From Sphaerisporangium fuscum (GTDB lineage Bacteria; Actinomycetota; Actinomycetes; Streptosporangiales; Streptosporangiaceae), in contig NZ_JAHDTF010000006.1 of NCBI RefSeq assembly GCF_018531465.1, positions 62,001-126,000 of the forward strand: a DNA stretch of 64,000 nt, given 5' to 3'. The position numbers and the translations under genes were made by a program. Below the pieces are notes generated by a model. That model did no database searches. It was not told the origin of the DNA and saw only the letters and a list, made by a program, of their open reading frames with translations. How positions within the stretch are numbered: the first letter of the stretch is position 1; every line of letters begins with the position of its first letter. Of the stretch, positions 61,380-64,000 are shown one piece after another.

Positions 61380-61868
61380 ATGACCGCCATGGCACCCTCG
61401 CGCACCCAGCCCGACCTGTCGTTCCTGCTCGACCGCACCAGCCACGTCCTGCGCACGCGGATGACGGCGGCGCTGGCGGAGATCGGGCTCACCGCGCGCA
61501 TGCACTGCGTGCTGGTGCACGCCCTGGAGGAGGAGCGCACCCAGATCCAGCTCGCCGAGCTCGGCGACATGGACAAGACGACCATGGTGGTGACCGTCGA
61601 CGCCCTGGAGAAGGCCGGACTGGCGGAGCGCCGCCCCTCCAGCACCGACCGGAGGGCCCGCGTCATCGCGGTCACCGAGCGGGGCGCCGAGGTGGCGCGC
61701 ACCAGTCAGGAGATCGTCGACCGGGTCCACCGCGAGGCCCTGGAGGCCCTGCCCGAGGAGGAGCGCAAGGTCTTCCTGCGCGCCCTGGAACACCTGGTCA
61801 CCGGACACCTGGCCCTCCCCGCCGAGGGCCCCCAGCCCGTACGGCGGGCGCGTCAGCGCGCCAACTAG
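61380..61868 (+). CDS. MarR family transcriptional regulator
   Basis: The 162-residue protein has the winged HTH with I-Q-L-A-E-L-G-D-M-D-K-T-T-M-V-V-T-V-D-A-L-E-K-A-G-L and the wing S-S-T-D-R-R-A-R-V-I-A-V-T. It has one cysteine (M-H-C-V-L). It precedes a DHA2 exporter by 73 nt on the same strand, and probably represses itself and that exporter. The -10 is close enough to the ATG to suggest a leaderless transcript. Confidence 0.9.
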   Translation: MTAMAPSRTQPDLSFLLDRTSHVLRTRMTAALAEIGLTARMHCVLVHALEEERTQIQLAELGDMDKTTMVVTVDALEKAGLAERRPSSTDRRARVIAVTERGAEVARTSQEIVDRVHREALEALPEEERKVFLRALEHLVTGHLALPAEGPQPVRRARQRAN

Positions 61869-61941
61869 GTCCGAAGAGGATCGTCTACAACAAAACTATC
61901 TGCTACGGTTCTTCTGTCGCTCCGATCGACAGGAGAAAACC

Positions 61942-63402
61942 GTGCCCCTTCCCTCCGCGCTGCGCTCACGCCCCATGGCCCTCGGCGTGATCGCCACCGG
62001 GCTGCTGATGACCGTCCTGGACGGCAGCATCGTCACCGTCGCCATGCCCGCCATCCAGGCCGACCTCGGCTTCACCCCCGCCGGGCTCACGTGGGTCGTC
62101 AACGCCTACCTGATCGCCTTCGGCAGCCTGCTGCTGCTCGCCGGACGCCTGGGCGACCTCCTCGGCCGCAAGCGCATGTTCCTGCTCGGCACCGCCGCCT
62201 TCACCCTCGCCTCGCTGCTGGCCGGCGCCGCCACCACCCCCGCCCTGCTGATCGCCGCCCGCTTCCTCCAGGGAGCCGGCAGCGCGATGGCCTCCGCCGT
62301 GGGCCTGGGCATCCTGGTCACCCTGTTCACCCGGCCCGGCGAACGCGGCAGGGCCATCGCGGTGTTCAGCTTCACCGGCGCCGCCGGCGCCTCCATCGGC
62401 CAGGTCCTCGGCGGCGTCCTCACCGACGCCCTCAACTGGCACTGGATCTTCCTGATCAACCTGCCCATCGGCCTGGCCGCCCTCGCCCTGGGCGTCCCCT
62501 CGCTGCCCGCCGAGCGCGGCCTCGGCCTGTCCGCCGGCGCGGACGTCCTCGGCGCGGCGCTGGTCACCTCAGGACTCATGCTCGGCATCTACACCGTCGT
62601 CAAGATCGAGGAATACGGCTGGACCTCCCTGCACACCCTCGGCCTCGGTGCCGCGGCCGCCGTCCTGCTGGCCGCCTTCCTCGTCCGCCAGGCCACCGCC
62701 TCCAGGCCGCTCATGCCGCTGCGGATCCTGCGCTCGGCCAGCGTCTCCGGCGCCAACCTGGTGCAGATCCTCATGGTCGCCGCCCTGTTCTCCTTCCAGA
62801 TCCTCCTCGCCCTCTACCTGCAGAACGTCTCCGGCTACGACGCCACCGGCACGGGCCTGGCCATGCTCCCGGCCGCCCTGATGATCGGCGTGGTGTCGCT
62901 GGGCGTGTCGGCCCGCCTGTCGGCCCGCTTCGGCGACCGCGCCGTCCTGCTCACCGGGATCGCGCTGCTGGTGGGCGTACTGGGGCTGCTCGCCCGCGTC
63001 CCGGTGCACGCCCACTACCTCACCGACCTGCTGCCGGTGATGCTGCTGGCCGCGGGCTTCGGCCTGGCCCTGCCCTCGCTGACCACGCTCGGCATGTCAG
63101 GCGCCGGCCGGCAGGACGCCGGCCTCGCCTCCGGGCTGTTCAACACCACCCAGCAGATCGGCGCGGCCGCAGGCGTCGCGGTGCTGTCCACCCTGGCCGC
63201 CTCCCGCACCCAGGCCCTGCTGGCGGCCGGCGCCGGCACCGCGCAGGCGCTGACGGGCGGCTACCGCCTGGCCTTCACCGTCGGCGCCGGCCTGATGGTC
63301 GCCGCCTTCGCCGTCGCCTTCATCATGCTGCGCCCCGCCCGCACCCCCGCCACCGCCGACCAGGCCGCGCACCCCAGCACGACCCCCGCCCACACCCCCT
63401 GA
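61942..63402 (+). CDS. MFS transporter, DHA2 family
   Basis: The 486-residue, ~14-helix exporter has M-T-V-L-D-G-S-I-V-T-V-A in TM1 and L-T-W-V-V-N-A-Y-L-I. Full motif A is G-R-L-G-D-L-L-G-R-K-R, and motif C is G-A-S-I-G-Q-V-L-G-G-V-L. The family expels hydrophobic drugs by proton antiport. GTG 61942 is preceded by AGGAGAAAACC. The upstream MarR regulator is the likely controller, and a PPOX-like enzyme follows. Confidence 0.9.
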   Translation: MPLPSALRSRPMALGVIATGLLMTVLDGSIVTVAMPAIQADLGFTPAGLTWVVNAYLIAFGSLLLLAGRLGDLLGRKRMFLLGTAAFTLASLLAGAATTPALLIAARFLQGAGSAMASAVGLGILVTLFTRPGERGRAIAVFSFTGAAGASIGQVLGGVLTDALNWHWIFLINLPIGLAALALGVPSLPAERGLGLSAGADVLGAALVTSGLMLGIYTVVKIEEYGWTSLHTLGLGAAAAVLLAAFLVRQATASRPLMPLRILRSASVSGANLVQILMVAALFSFQILLALYLQNVSGYDATGTGLAMLPAALMIGVVSLGVSARLSARFGDRAVLLTGIALLVGVLGLLARVPVHAHYLTDLLPVMLLAAGFGLALPSLTTLGMSGAGRQDAGLASGLFNTTQQIGAAAGVAVLSTLAASRTQALLAAGAGTAQALTGGYRLAFTVGAGLMVAAFAVAFIMLRPARTPATADQAAHPSTTPAHTP

Positions 63403-63452
63403 CCACCGCGAGCACCACAGCCGCCCGCACCACGCACCCCGAAGGCGCCACG

Positions 63453-63929
63453 ATGACCACCACCAAGCCCGGATCCGGCCCCGCCCCCCGCCTCCTCGGC
63501 GAGCAGGAACTCTCCCGGCTCCTCGCCGGACAGAAGTTCGGAGTGCTGGCCACTCTCAAACGCGACGGCCACCCCCACCTGGCCACCATCCTCTACGCCT
63601 GGAGCCCGCAGGAGCGGCGGCTGCGGATCTCCACCACCGCCGGCCGCCTCAAGGCCCGCCACCTGCGCAACGACCCCCGCGCCACCCTGCACGTCAGCGC
63701 CGGCCCGTTCTCCTACGCCGTCGCCGAGGGCCTGGCCGAGGTCTCCGAGCCCAGCCGCACCCCCGGCGACGCCGTCGGCCGCCAACTGCTGGCCCTGACC
63801 CCCGGCTTCGACGACCCCGCCGACGAAGCGGCGTTCCTGGAACAGATGGTCGCCGACGAACGCGTCGTGCTCACCATCGCCGTCACCCGCCTGTACGGGA
63901 CGGCCCTGGACGTCCCCGAAGGCGTCTGA
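63453..63929 (+). CDS. PPOX-class F420-dependent/pyridoxamine-oxidase-like protein
   Basis: This 158-residue split beta-barrel protein of the flavin/deazaflavin-binding superfamily has L-L-A-G-Q-K-F-G-V-L-A-T-L-K-R-D-G-H-P-H-L-A-T at the start, T-T-A-G-R-L-K-A-R-H-L-R-N-D-P-R-A-T-L in the middle, and A-E-G-L-A-E-V near the end. These are the lines of the F420-dependent Rv1155-like group. Members reduce enones, biliverdin or other small molecules. It starts 50 nt after the exporter and may belong to the same transcript. Confidence 0.85.
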   Translation: MTTTKPGSGPAPRLLGEQELSRLLAGQKFGVLATLKRDGHPHLATILYAWSPQERRLRISTTAGRLKARHLRNDPRATLHVSAGPFSYAVAEGLAEVSEPSRTPGDAVGRQLLALTPGFDDPADEAAFLEQMVADERVVLTIAVTRLYGTALDVPEGV

Positions 63930-64000
63930 CGGCGGGCCCGCACCCCCGGGGGAGGCGCCGCCACCCCCGGATGCGGGCATTTTCCTGGAATTCCCCGTCG

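Overview
The window is high-GC DNA with frequent GTG starts, short intergenic spaces and dense two-component, TetR/MarR/LysR/ROK and MFS/ABC genes. An Rv2578c-type radical SAM protein, an F420/PPOX-type protein and several apparently leaderless genes also point to an actinomycete. A Streptosporangiales-like relative is a guess. No rRNA, tRNA, CRISPR array, phage or complete insertion sequence was found.

Layout, left to right. 1-7 kb: end of an SDR, an Lrp regulator divergent from an M20 peptidase, decayed TetR and FAD-monooxygenase genes, an SDR/beta-hydroxyacid dehydrogenase pair and a serine hydrolase. 7-14.5 kb: a PhyH dioxygenase, a RecD2-like helicase, an L,D-transpeptidase lipoprotein, an Orn/Lys/Arg decarboxylase and a radical SAM protein with a LexA-like box at its start. 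14.7-25 kb: two NarL-type two-component systems around small secreted and membrane proteins and an ABC-2 exporter. 25-29 kb: an MFS/MerR pair with a MerR-type promoter, then a DUF2089 / small membrane protein / SHOCT-like operon behind a strong leaderless promoter, then a DUF1707 protein. 29-34 kb: an SDR, a broken LysR gene, a headless alpha/beta hydrolase and a DrrAB-like exporter. 34-43 kb: a peptide importer (binding protein, two permeases, fused double ATPase) divergent from a ROK regulator and an M81 metallopeptidase. This is the best candidate for a coherent uncharacterised catabolic system. 43-49 kb: Ohr/OhrR, phosphoketolase, and a bicupin/TetR pair with two identical operators. 49-52.7 kb: a TetR / amidohydrolase / DHA2-efflux block with a shared operator, a twice-frameshifted transporter and a Tn3-transposase relic. 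52.7-64 kb: TetR/MFS, a metallo-beta-lactamase-fold protein, a bacterioferritin-like protein, a KhtTU-type K+/H+ antiporter, a gluconate module (GntP, GntK, GntR) and a MarR/MFS/PPOX group.

The recurring theme is local control: most regulators sit next to one obvious target, and for many of them the operator can be read directly as an inverted repeat. Decay is concentrated in three places (2.2-3.7, 30.0-31.7 and 50.7-52.7 kb). Start codons were chosen from upstream Shine-Dalgarno-like sequence, -10 spacing and family alignment from memory. No homology search was run.
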